Positions 47,404-55,543 of a stretch of 64,000 nucleotides of DNA are shown here, piece after piece. The DNA comes from an uncultured Clostridia bacterium (GTDB taxonomy: Bacteria; Bacillota; Clostridia; Christensenellales; Borkfalkiaceae). Position 1 is the first letter of the stretch. Each line of letters opens with the position of its first letter. The stretch covers positions 1 to 64,000 of the forward strand of contig CAKNLK010000005.1 in NCBI GenBank assembly GCA_930989535.1, read 5' to 3'. A model generated the notes under the pieces. It searched no databases, was not told the DNA's origin, and was given only the letters and a program-made list of their open reading frames with translations. Made by a program: the position numbers and the translations under genes.

Positions 47404-50106
47404 ATGGTAAAAGCAACTTTCAGCTTCGGCGGAAAACTCGTACTGGTGCTCGTGACCGTGCTCGTTTACACGTTCATTTTGGTCGCAGGCATTATCGGCG
47501 GGGCGCTGTACGCCTATAACAACGTAAAAGTGGGCGATTTGCTCAATTTAATCCAGCAATCGCAGTGGGTTTCGGAGGAGTACGCGCAAAAGACCATCCA
47601 GCAGTTCGTATCGGATCTGCAAAAGGAACTTTCGAACGAGGGCCTGACTCTGCAGACCATTATCGACATATCCCCGCAGGCGGGGGAGATGCTGGACGGA
47701 ATACTCGACAACGTAGACCAGAACGGCATCGTGACCATTGACCGCGAAACGCTGTACAACACGCGCGTGGATCAACTCACCGCGTCGCTCATGGACGTGG
47801 TGGTCGTTACGGCCACGCTCGGCTCTATACAGGAGACGATGGGCGTTTCACTGCCCGATATGCCCGTGATTGCGGGCGGTGCGGAGGGCAGCGAAGTGTG
47901 GTTGTACGCCGCCGCCAACGACAACGAGGAAAAAACGCTGGATAAGGCGTTTGAATACGGAACATATACCTATTACACCCGAACCCAACAGCTCACCGAA
48001 CAGCCCGTAACCGAGGAAACAACCGTCACCCTGTACAGCCTGGAGGGCGCGACCGCCGATGAAGACGGCTGGCTGCGTACGGCCGACGGGCGGAACATCT
48101 ACCGGCAAATTCCAACCTACGACGAAGCGGGCAACGTAACCGATACCCCGCGCTACGACCGCCTGAACACGGAAAGTTCGTGCGTGCGGCAAACGGAGGA
48201 GGGCGGTTTCCTGTTCACGACAGACGCGCTCTACCGCAAGAGCGGCCTGGGCGAAACGTCGGACGACTATGTGCCCCTGCAGGCGGAGGAAGCGGGCAGC
48301 GAAACGGAAATCACCGTCCCGACGAAATACAGCTATCAGCCGCTGTACCTGCAGGACGGAACGGCGGCCACTCAGTCCGAACGGGACGCCGAAACGGGGC
48401 GGTACGACGTATTGCCGGAGCATCAGGGCAAACCGCTGTACGCGATGGAAGACGTATACACGCAGGTCGCGGAGGAAAACCTCGACAACGGCGTGCCCAA
48501 AGACGAATTTTTGCAGCAGAACACCGTCTACGTTAAGACAAACGGGCTCACGGGGCTGCCCCTCCTGAACGGAATCAACGCACTCTCCGCCGTGTTCGAC
48601 ATGGAGACGCTCACCCTGCGTCTGGCGGGCGAATACTTCGGCGTCGATTTGACCGTGGAGATGCTCGACGACATCCTCGATGTGCCGCTCGCCTTTATCG
48701 GCAGTTCGGTGGACGAATCGGTGCAGAACATCGAGCTGGGCGCGGTTCTCGACATCGACGGCTCGAGCGATCCCCTGCTGCGCTACCTCGCCTACGGGGA
48801 AGAGGGCATCGATTACCGCATCGAAAACGGCGAAATCGTGATGCTCGGCAACAGCAAACCCAAGACCATCGCGAACGTGACCGGTTCCATCGATACAATC
48901 GCCATCGGGAACATCATCAAAATCGATGACAGCTCCGCCAAAATCATGCAGGCGATTCAGGATTGGACTCTCGGCGACTTCTCCGACGCCGACAAGGTCA
49001 ACGGGCTCACCATCGGCGAAATCATGGATCTCGGCGACAATCCCTCGCCCATCATGAAGGCGCTGGAAAACATTTCCATCGGCGAAGTTCCCACCGCAAT
49101 CAACCAGCTGACGCTCGAACAGATGCTCGGCGACATCGACGAATCGGACAACATCCTCTATGCGCTCAAAGACTGCACCTTGGACAATATGCCGACCGTC
49201 GTGCAGTCGCTGTCCATGCAGGATTTGTTTGCGGACGATATCTACGGCGAAAACTATGTTCTCGCCAACCCGGGCGGCACACTCTCCGAAATTTACAACA
49301 ACGTGCATCTGTATGTAAAAAGCGACGGCGCATACCAGCTGGCGACGGAGGTCGTCGGGTGGGTACTGCCGGACAATGCGCCCGAAAATACAACTTTCTA
49401 TAAGCTCGTCGATTCGAAATACGTCGAAGCGGCGCCCGTAAACGGGGAATACGACGTTTCCGTGCTGTATTACCTCGACGGGAACGACGAGACTGCGGAA
49501 ATCGAATTGCTCCCCTCCCGCATCGACTTTATCGGCGGCTACGACGAGACGGCCGAATATTACAGCAAATATATCGGCGCGGAAGCGGCGGGCGGCATGT
49601 ATACGGACGCGAGCCTGTACTACTTTAATGTCGCGGCGGAGTCGTTCGTGCGGATCACCGAGCTCGACGAAGTGACGAGAGGCGACGGAGACGATACGAT
49701 TATCGGCTACAAGCTGAACGCCAACTCCCTGCCCGAAGGCATGGATCCCGCCGAAACCGTCATCTATACGCGCGGCGAGGTGCAGGGCATCTGGAAGTAT
49801 ATGCTCACGAACGAAGCGGGCGTCGAAGAGATCGCCGCGCTCAGCGACATCGGAACGCTGATGTCCAACATCACCTACAATATCAACAATAAGTCGCTGC
49901 GCGACATGCGCGACGACGGCGTGCTGGACGTTTCCTCCGCGGGCGGCTCCGACCCGCTGGAAGCGGATGTTCCCCCCTATCTGGTCAACGGCCAGGCAGG
50001 CGTCAAGCTCGGCGATTTGTCCATCAATAACCTTTTAAACCTGACCGCTCAGGCACTCGATTATCTGAACAATCCGAGCTCGATTCCTACGGGCGGAAAC
50101 GCATAA
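47404..50106 (+). CDS. 900-aa membrane-anchored surface protein with degenerate repeats
   Basis: N-terminal signal-anchor KLVLVLVTVLVYTFILVAGIIGG (about 11-33, read in parts), then a long acidic extracytoplasmic region. Between about 440 and 610 there are four or five related 33-40-aa units beginning (L/I)G-x-(I/V)-x-x-(I/L)D-x-(D/S) (ELGAVLDIDGSS, AIGNIIKIDDSS, TIGEIMDLGDN, TLEQMLGDIDES). No sorting motif or enzymatic domain is recognised. GAGG precedes the ATG, 19 bp after the preceding gene. A large lineage-specific cell-envelope protein is the best description. Confidence 0.72.
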   Translation: MVKATFSFGGKLVLVLVTVLVYTFILVAGIIGGALYAYNNVKVGDLLNLIQQSQWVSEEYAQKTIQQFVSDLQKELSNEGLTLQTIIDISPQAGEMLDGILDNVDQNGIVTIDRETLYNTRVDQLTASLMDVVVVTATLGSIQETMGVSLPDMPVIAGGAEGSEVWLYAAANDNEEKTLDKAFEYGTYTYYTRTQQLTEQPVTEETTVTLYSLEGATADEDGWLRTADGRNIYRQIPTYDEAGNVTDTPRYDRLNTESSCVRQTEEGGFLFTTDALYRKSGLGETSDDYVPLQAEEAGSETEITVPTKYSYQPLYLQDGTAATQSERDAETGRYDVLPEHQGKPLYAMEDVYTQVAEENLDNGVPKDEFLQQNTVYVKTNGLTGLPLLNGINALSAVFDMETLTLRLAGEYFGVDLTVEMLDDILDVPLAFIGSSVDESVQNIELGAVLDIDGSSDPLLRYLAYGEEGIDYRIENGEIVMLGNSKPKTIANVTGSIDTIAIGNIIKIDDSSAKIMQAIQDWTLGDFSDADKVNGLTIGEIMDLGDNPSPIMKALENISIGEVPTAINQLTLEQMLGDIDESDNILYALKDCTLDNMPTVVQSLSMQDLFADDIYGENYVLANPGGTLSEIYNNVHLYVKSDGAYQLATEVVGWVLPDNAPENTTFYKLVDSKYVEAAPVNGEYDVSVLYYLDGNDETAEIELLPSRIDFIGGYDETAEYYSKYIGAEAAGGMYTDASLYYFNVAAESFVRITELDEVTRGDGDDTIIGYKLNANSLPEGMDPAETVIYTRGEVQGIWKYMLTNEAGVEEIAALSDIGTLMSNITYNINNKSLRDMRDDGVLDVSSAGGSDPLEADVPPYLVNGQAGVKLGDLSINNLLNLTAQALDYLNNPSSIPTGGNA

Positions 50107-50121
50107 AAACAAATCGGCATA

Positions 50122-50152
50122 AGGGTACCGCGCGCGGTACCCTTTCTTTTTT
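50122..50152 (+). terminator. Terminator after the surface protein gene
   Basis: Perfect palindrome AAGGGTACCGCG/CGCGGTACCCTT followed by TCTTTTTT. Confidence 0.85.
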
Positions 50153-50227
50153 GTGCGGGCGCGGGGCCGTCCGCGCGGAGCGCCGGGCTATTTTGCGCGA
50201 AATTGAAGCGTTTCGAGGCAAAAAACG

Positions 50228-50322
50228 TTGACGAAAACTTTTTTTTGCGGTATAATATTAGTCGCGCTTGAAAGGGCGCAAAACCTTGCGCATCGGACAG
50301 ATGCGCCGAATAAGACCGGGAG
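50228..50322 (+). promoter_or_regulatory. rpsF promoter and structured leader
   Basis: TTGACG (50228-50233), 17-bp spacer, TATAAT (50251-50256). The leader contains GCGCAT/ATGCGC (50288-50306) and GGGAGG before the ATG. rpsF leaders in several phyla bind the S6-S18 complex for feedback control; whether this one fits that motif needs folding. Confidence 0.7.
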
Positions 50323-50616
50323 GTGAAAAAAATGAAGTACGAGATGCTTTATCTGATCGACTCGTCCGTTGCCGAAGAAGCGCGCGACGCGCTGGTTGCC
50401 AAATTCGAAGACATCGTGAAGAATTTGGGCGGCACCGTAGTTTCGACGGACAAATGGGGCATGAAGAAGCTCGCTTATCCCATCGACTATAAGAGCGAAG
50501 CTTTTTATGTTCTGATGACCTTCGAAGCGAACGGCGATTCCGTGAAAGAGCTCGACCGCGTCGCGGGGATTACCGACGGCGTGATTCGCAGAATGATTAC
50601 AAAAGCACAGGCATAA
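50323..50616 (+). CDS. rpsF: 30S ribosomal protein S6
   Basis: 97 aa, full length: MKYEMLYLIDSSVAEEARDAL start, WGMKKLAYPIDYKSEAFYVLM and the C-terminal DRVAGITDGVIRRMITK. It binds S18 and 16S rRNA in the platform of the small subunit. ATG 50323 is preceded by GGGAGGTG. First gene of rpsF-ssb-rpsR. Confidence 0.97.
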   Translation: MKKMKYEMLYLIDSSVAEEARDALVAKFEDIVKNLGGTVVSTDKWGMKKLAYPIDYKSEAFYVLMTFEANGDSVKELDRVAGITDGVIRRMITKAQA

Positions 50617-50628
50617 GGGAGCGAAACG

Positions 50629-51042
50629 ATGAACAAAGTTTTTTTAATCGGAAACCTGACGCGTGACCCGGAACTTTCGGAGACGAACAGCGGCGTTTCC
50701 GTCTGCCGCTTCGGCCTCGCCGTAAACAGGCGCAGGAGCGGAACGGACGGCGAACCGCAGGTAGACTTTTTTAACGTGACCGCATGGCGCAGCCTCGCGG
50801 AAACGGTGAACCGCTTTGTGAAAAAGGGAAACAAAGTCGCCGTTACGGGCAGCATTCAGATTCGCAACTACGAGGACAATGCCGGACAGAAGCGCACGTT
50901 TGTCGACATCGTTGCCGACGACGTAGAGTTCCTTACGCCGAAGGGCTCGGGCGGAGCCGCGGAGGACGATTTTGTTCCCGCAGCGCCCAAAAAGAAGCCC
51001 GCGCTCGAAGCGTTCGACGACGATTCGGATATACCGTTCTGA
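50629..51042 (+). CDS. ssb: Single-stranded DNA-binding protein
   Basis: 137-aa OB-fold SSB: MNKVFLIGNLTRDPELSET, FGLAVNRR, FFNVTAWRSLAETVNRFVKKGNKV, then a short linker and the acidic protein-docking tip DDDSDIPF. It coats single-stranded DNA in replication and repair. It lies 12 bp after rpsF; between it and rpsR there is a repeat-rich 485-bp insertion. Confidence 0.97.
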   Translation: MNKVFLIGNLTRDPELSETNSGVSVCRFGLAVNRRRSGTDGEPQVDFFNVTAWRSLAETVNRFVKKGNKVAVTGSIQIRNYEDNAGQKRTFVDIVADDVEFLTPKGSGGAAEDDFVPAAPKKKPALEAFDDDSDIPF

Positions 51043-51055
51043 AAAATTGGTTCTC

Positions 51056-51505
51056 GCGTTTTGTTTTGAGCTGACAAAACAAAACGCCGAGATGTTCGGG
51101 AGACACCGCCGCACGGCGCGCGGCGCCTGACGGCATTTTCTCCCTCGTTGCGCCCGATTCGGGGCACACCAATCAATATGGGCGCAACTTCACCCTCTTC
51201 CCGCAAGCCGTATGTATGCGGCAATTTGGGGGCGCTTTTCCAAAACTGCGGTTTTGGAACGCGCAGTCTGTTATTTATTAAATTCTCGCGCGAGCAAAAC
51301 GACGCTTTTGCGCTGCGCACCCCTATTTGGCAATCCTTTGCCTTATGCAGGAAAGGTGAAATTGCGGCATTGAATAGTATGCGTGCCCTTAAAAATGCCG
51401 CAATGAGGAAAACTCCGAACGCTTGAACGGCTTGCAAAGCGGCAAGCGTTGGGGTTTTCCTTCAATCTTGGAAATTTGTTTTGTCAGCTCAAAACAAATT
51501 TCAAG
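51056..51505. repeat. Palindromic insertion between ssb and rpsR, copy B of the dispersed repeat
   Basis: Both ends carry the near-palindrome TTTTGAGCTGACAAAA (left around 51060-51078, right inverted around 51476-51500). The left half read forward and the right half read in reverse share segments such as GCAACTTCACC/GCAATTTCACC and a ...GCGCAC/GGGCAC... block, so the whole is an imperfect long inverted repeat; the same segments occur at 40711-41050. There is no transposase, so it looks like a MITE or REPIN-type non-autonomous repeat. No gene is in this stretch. Confidence 0.62.
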
Positions 51506-51527
51506 AATTCTATTAAGGAGAATAATC

Positions 51528-51776
51528 ATGGAAGAGAATAAACCCGCCAAAAAACCCATGAAACGGGCACCTCGCAGAAAGGTTTGCGCTTTCTGCCAGG
51601 AAAAGGTCGCTTATATCGACTATAAAGACGTCAACCGCCTGAAAAAATATATCACCGAAGGCGGAAAGATTCTCCCCCGCCGCATGACCGGTACCTGCGC
51701 CATGCACCAGAGGGAGCTTTCCAACGCCATCAAAAAGGCGCGCATCGTCGCTCTCCTCCCCTTCAAAGGAGAGTAA
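51528..51776 (+). CDS. rpsR: 30S ribosomal protein S18, zinc-binding form
   Basis: 82 aa from ATG 51528 with AAGGAGA upstream. [47 protein letters not shown]-x-x-C plus C-x-x-H form the zinc-ribbon (C+) type, in contrast to C-minus S18. It pairs with S6 in the 30S platform. It is displaced from ssb by the repeat insertion but in the usual order. Confidence 0.97.
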   Translation: MEENKPAKKPMKRAPRRKVCAFCQEKVAYIDYKDVNRLKKYITEGGKILPRRMTGTCAMHQRELSNAIKKARIVALLPFKGE

Positions 51777-51819
51777 AAAAGCGCCGCGCACAGCTGCGCG
51801 GAGTAACCGACAAAAAATT

Positions 51820-51853
51820 GAGCGGACGGCTAATTGCCGTCCGCCTTTTTTAT
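51820..51853 (+). terminator. Terminator after rpsR
   Basis: GCGGACGGC/GCCGTCCGC hairpin followed by CTTTTTT. Confidence 0.88.
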
Positions 51854-51988
51854 GGAAATATTTTGCGCCCCGCGTTTCCGCCGGCGCTATTTTTTTGCCG
51901 CCGCAAGCATTCCGGTTAAAAGCCAGTCTCTCTCCGACGGGGGGCGGCGCAGTGTTCCCCGTGCGCCCGTCTTTTGCCGATAGCCGCC

Positions 51989-53146
51989 CTACACGATGAG
52001 CGCGTTCAGATACCCGACGCCGATGAGCACGGCGAGGAAAGCAAAGTTAAACGCCAGAAATTTGAGCACATACCTCTTTGTTTCGCCGGGGCAGACGCGG
52101 CGGAAGGTGTTGAGGGTGATGAGGCTCGCAAGCGAGGCGATGGGCGTGCCCAGCCCGCCTATATTCACCGCCACGAGCAGGCGGGCGTAGTCGCTCGTGA
52201 ACTTCGAAAGCAGCACCGCCGAGGGCACGTTGGAGATGACCTGGCAGGAGAGAGTGCCGAACGCGAGCGGATCGAGCGCAACCAACCCGCCCAAAAAATC
52301 CGCCACGGCGGGGATGCGCGCCAGATTCCCCGAAAACACGAAAAAGGCGCAAAAGGTGAGCAGGAGGGAATAATCGACGCGGAGAATGGCGCGAAAATCG
52401 AGGACGAGGAGCGCAACGACCACCGCCAACAGCCCCCAATAGTAGGGAAATACCCGAAAAACGATTAAAACAGAGAGCACGAACAGCGCCGCATAGGCGA
52501 CGGAGCGCCAGACGGGCGGGCGGTTTTTGGGGCGGGAGTGCACCTCGGCAGGCACGGGCTTGACGAACAGGCACACGCCGAGGATGAGCACGAACGCCGC
52601 CGCGAACGGGAGCGCCATGATTTTGAAAAATTCGCCCGTCGGAATGGAATAATAGGAATACAGATACAGGTTCTGCGGGTTGCCGAAGGGCGTGAGCATG
52701 CCGCCGAGGTTGGCGGCGATGTTCTGCATGATGAACACGAAAGCGGTGAGCTTTTTATTCCCGCACGATTCGAGCACGAAAAAGCCGAGGGGCAGAAAGG
52801 TGACGAGCGCCATGTCGTTCGCCATGACCATCGAGCCGAAATAGGTGACGAACACGAGCGCGAGCACGACGTTGCGCATATTTTTGAACCGCCGCACGAT
52901 AATATCCGCCAGCCACTCGAAAAATTTGATGTTCTTGAGCGCCGCCACCACCGCCAGCGTACAGAACAGGCAGGCGAGCGTGCCCCAATCGAAATAGCCG
53001 AGGTATTCCTCGTCGAAGGGCACAAAAAAGCAGGTGACGCCCGCCGCAACGAGCGCCACGATGAGCACGGCGCTGCTCTTGGCGACGTGCGCGATTGCCG
53101 CGAGCGCCCTGCGGCCGCGCGGCGGCGTTTCCGTTTGTACTTCCAT
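51989..53146 (-). CDS. SLC13/ArsB-type anion permease
   Basis: 385-aa membrane protein with about 10-11 helices and the duplicated hairpin motifs of the ion-transporter superfamily: NIAANLGGMLTPFGNPQN (about 145) and VISNVPSAVLLSKFT (about 300). It resembles YbiR/citrate-transporter-like permeases that move carboxylates or other anions with Na+ or H+. The substrate is unknown. Convergent with rpsR, from which it is separated by a terminator. Confidence 0.87.
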   Translation of the reverse strand: MEVQTETPPRGRRALAAIAHVAKSSAVLIVALVAAGVTCFFVPFDEEYLGYFDWGTLACLFCTLAVVAALKNIKFFEWLADIIVRRFKNMRNVVLALVFVTYFGSMVMANDMALVTFLPLGFFVLESCGNKKLTAFVFIMQNIAANLGGMLTPFGNPQNLYLYSYYSIPTGEFFKIMALPFAAAFVLILGVCLFVKPVPAEVHSRPKNRPPVWRSVAYAALFVLSVLIVFRVFPYYWGLLAVVVALLVLDFRAILRVDYSLLLTFCAFFVFSGNLARIPAVADFLGGLVALDPLAFGTLSCQVISNVPSAVLLSKFTSDYARLLVAVNIGGLGTPIASLASLITLNTFRRVCPGETKRYVLKFLAFNFAFLAVLIGVGYLNALIV

Positions 53147-53298
53147 AGCCTTTATCCCTCACTGCAAACGCCCCTTATTATACACCCGAAGCGCACATTT
53201 TTCAACCGAAACGGCGGCAAAAATCGCAATTTCGCGTCCTTTTTCCGCTTGCGCGGCGCAACAGACCGAAAAAAGGAGCCGCCTGCGGCGGCACTCCC

Positions 53299-53628
53299 CT
53301 ATCCCTGCAGGTTGTTCTTGTAATCGGTGCCCCACGCACCCATCGCGTCGATGATGGGGCGCAGGGAATTGCCCAGCCCGCTCAAAGAATAAACGACGCG
53401 CGGCGGCACCTCCGCGAACACCTCCCGCTCGACGAGCCCGTCCGCCTCCAATGCGCGCAAATTGTCGGTGAGTACCTTCTGGCTGATGCCGGGGATGCTT
53501 TTGCGCATTTCGGTGAACCGCTGCGGCGCATGCAGAAGGTTGCGGATGATGAGCAGCTTCCATTTGTTCCCGATCAGCTGCACCGTCGTGGCGACGGGGC
53601 ATTCGGGCAATTCCTCTTTGGTCAGCAC
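53299..53628 (-). CDS. HxlR family transcriptional regulator
   Basis: 109-aa winged-helix protein: ELPECPVATTVQLIGNKWKLLIIRNLL (Cys in the family's N-terminal position), RFTEMRKSIPGISQKVLTDNLRALEADGLVERE and PPRVVYSLSGLGNSL. HxlR proteins sense aldehydes, quinones or redox stress through that Cys. AGGGAGA precedes the ATG; minus promoter TTGCAG-18 bp-TATAAT (53686-53657). Divergent from the Cys-repeat peptide gene; a 37-bp dyad lies between them. Confidence 0.92.
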   Translation of the reverse strand: MLTKEELPECPVATTVQLIGNKWKLLIIRNLLHAPQRFTEMRKSIPGISQKVLTDNLRALEADGLVEREVFAEVPPRVVYSLSGLGNSLRPIIDAMGAWGTDYKNNLQG

Positions 53629-53719
53629 GGCAAAACTTCTCCCTTGTTTTTCCTATATTATATAATATCGCTCCGCCAGACTGCAAGCGTTTTCCTCCAT
53701 TAGTTTCAAAAAGATACCA

Positions 53720-53756
53720 AGTTACATTTTTATTATCGGATAATAGAAAAGTAACT
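53720..53756. promoter_or_regulatory. Two-tier dyad operator between hxlR-type gene and peptide gene
   Basis: Inner 15-bp palindrome TATTATCGGATAATA (53731-53745) and outer arms AGTTAC (53720-53725)/GTAACT (53751-53756) share one centre at 53738. The dyad ends 4 bp before the peptide gene's -35, an activator-like or repressor-like position for an HxlR dimer. Confidence 0.7.
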
Positions 53757-53759
53757 CTC

Positions 53760-53788
53760 TTGCAATCGCACCGCGGCTCTGCTATAAT
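53760..53788 (+). promoter_or_regulatory. Promoter of the Cys-repeat peptide gene
   Basis: TTGCAA (53760-53765), 17-bp spacer, TATAAT (53783-53788), with AAAGGAGG at 53819-53826. Confidence 0.78.
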
Positions 53789-53835
53789 GCGGGCATCGAA
53801 CGGGGAAGCCCGAATAACAAAGGAGGTACGAAACA

Positions 53836-53967
53836 ATGACGGCGAACGAATTGTTTGCTTCGTCCTGCGGGGCAAAGGAGCCCGCGCCCGCCTGCGGCTC
53901 GCAGGATCCGGCGCCGGCGTGCGGCTCGCAAGACCCGGCACCCGCCTGCGGAACACAGGACAAGTGA
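53836..53967 (+). CDS. 43-aa Cys-repeat peptide, putative radical-SAM-modified RiPP precursor
   Basis: Short leader MTANELFAS followed by four near-identical 9-aa units: SCGAKEPAP, ACGSQDPAP, ACGSQDPAP, ACGTQDK; Cys falls at 11, 20, 29 and 38. It has a perfect AAAGGAGG and a strong promoter, and lies about 85 bp before a truncated radical SAM gene. Repeat peptides with a regularly spaced Cys next to a radical SAM enzyme form known RiPP classes (for example CXXX/ACGX-repeat types, from memory). The product, if modified, would be thioether- or otherwise crosslinked. It is too short for routine gene calling. Confidence 0.72.
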   Translation: MTANELFASSCGAKEPAPACGSQDPAPACGSQDPAPACGTQDK

Positions 53968-54052
53968 TTCATGGCAGGCGTATCCCGCTTTTTCGGGATA
54001 CGCTGACCGCATTTTCCGCCCGACGAGGGCGTGTTCATAGAGGAGAAACGAA

Positions 54053-54361
54053 ATGAGACCGTACTTTGCCGTGCAATGGCACATCACCGACGTGTGCGAC
54101 CAGCGCTGCAAACACTGCTATATCTTTGCGGAGGGGCACCCCGCCCTCCTTTCCGCGCCGTGGAGCGAATTATTGCATACGTATGCGCAGATTCGGGCGC
54201 TGTGCGGCAAACTCGGCCGCGCGCCGTACATCTACCGGACGGGCGGCGATCCCATTTTGCACCCCGATTTTTGGAGGCTGCTCGAACTGTTTAAAGCGGA
54301 CGGCACCCGCCCTGCGCCCAAACCGCGCAAGGCGGGGCGAAGCCTCATCGTCGGGGATTAA
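54053..54361 (+). pseudogene. Truncated radical SAM maturase
   Basis: 102-aa frame: MRPYFAVQWHITDVCDQRCKHCYIF (Cx3Cx2C cluster motif), YIYRTGGDPILHPDFWRLLELF (the GGEP-like motif as GGDP), then the frame passes into unrelated residues TRPAPKPRKAGRSLIVGD and stops. Peptide maturases of this family are about 350-450 aa with a C-terminal SPASM domain; about three quarters are missing, replaced by the next gene at 54432. AGGAGA precedes the ATG. It is probably inactive, though the start and cluster motif remain intact. Confidence 0.8.
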
Positions 54362-54431
54362 AAACGCGGACTCGTTGCGCAAAAATGTTGCTGGCCGCCG
54401 TCGGCGCAAACTTTTTATTAGGAGGCAGATT

Positions 54432-55313
54432 ATGGGAAAGGACTATGAAATCAGCCGCCCCGCCGCGGGCGGGGAAAGCGGAGAAAAGGCAAAAATCGAA
54501 ATTCTGCGCGAATGGCTGAACGGCGCGGAAGCAATCGTTATCGGCGCGGGCGCGGGGCTTTCGACCGCCGCGGGGTTCACCTACGGCGGCGAGCGGTTCC
54601 GCCGTTACTTTATCGATTTTGCGGACAAATACAGCTTTCGTGACATGTATTCGGGCGGATTTTACCCCTATTCCACCCTCGAGGAGTTCTGGGCGTACTG
54701 GTCGCGGTATATCTATATCAACCGCTACGACCAACCTGCGGGCAAGCCGTACGAGGATTTGCTGGCGCTCGTGCGGGGCAAAAACTACTTCGTTCTGACC
54801 ACCAACGTCGACCACCGCTTTCAGGTTGCGGGGTTCGACAAGGCGCGGCTTTTTTATACCCAAGGGGATTACGGGCTGTTCCAATGCTCGGTGCCCTGCC
54901 ACAACAAGACGTACGACAACGAGGCGCAAATCCGCGCGATGCTGAAAGCGCAGAAGGACATGCGCATCCCCTCCGAACTCGTGCCCCGCTGCCCCGTGTG
55001 CGGCGAGCCGATGGCGATGAACCTGCGCTCGGACGATACTTTCGCGGAGGACGAGGGCTGGCACGCCGCGAGCAGACGGTACGAGGCTTTCCTGCGGGAA
55101 AACGAGGGGAAAAAGGTGCTGTTTTTGGAGCTGGGCGTGGGCATGAACACCCCGGGCATCATCAAATACCCCTTCTGGCAGATGACATACCGCAACAAAA
55201 ACGCGCGCTACGCCTGCATCAATCTGGAAATCGCGTATGCGCCGAAGGAGATTGCCGATTGCTCGGTGTGCATCCCCTCCGATTTGAACATTCTGTCCGA
55301 GCTGCGCGGATAA
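54432..55313 (+). CDS. Class-M-like sirtuin (SirTM-type protein)
   Basis: 293 aa from ATG 54432 (GGAGG at 54421-54425); a longer frame from 54066 overlaps the radical SAM remnant. AIVIGAGAGLSTAAGFTY (NAD loop), VLTTNVDHRFQVAGF, YTQGDYGLFQCSVPC and RCPVCGEPM (four zinc Cys). The usual catalytic HG is QG, as in SirTM enzymes, which are ADP-ribosyltransferases of lipoylated GcvH-like proteins linked to macrodomains in oxidative-stress operons. No macrodomain or lipoylation gene is adjacent here, so the substrate is open. Confidence 0.85.
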   Translation: MGKDYEISRPAAGGESGEKAKIEILREWLNGAEAIVIGAGAGLSTAAGFTYGGERFRRYFIDFADKYSFRDMYSGGFYPYSTLEEFWAYWSRYIYINRYDQPAGKPYEDLLALVRGKNYFVLTTNVDHRFQVAGFDKARLFYTQGDYGLFQCSVPCHNKTYDNEAQIRAMLKAQKDMRIPSELVPRCPVCGEPMAMNLRSDDTFAEDEGWHAASRRYEAFLRENEGKKVLFLELGVGMNTPGIIKYPFWQMTYRNKNARYACINLEIAYAPKEIADCSVCIPSDLNILSELRG

Positions 55314-55543
55314 ACGCGCGCCGCCCGTTTTGCCGCGTCCCTGCGCACCCTCTGCCCGCCCCGCCATATTTTGGCAGGGCGGTCTTTTTTCGCGGCGGCG
55401 GGCTGGAAAAATTTTGAAAACACGGCGCCCGCGCGGTTGCCTGCGGGGCGGGGCGTATGGTATACTATACGGGAAATTGAAATTTTTCGGCCGCCGCAAC
55501 TCTGCCGAAAACGCATTTTTGGCAAGAAAAAAGGAGAACGCCC

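Noticed and set aside
47848-49308. 486-codon open frame on the minus strand
   Set aside because: Antisense shadow of the 900-aa surface protein; no start signals or recognisable motif.
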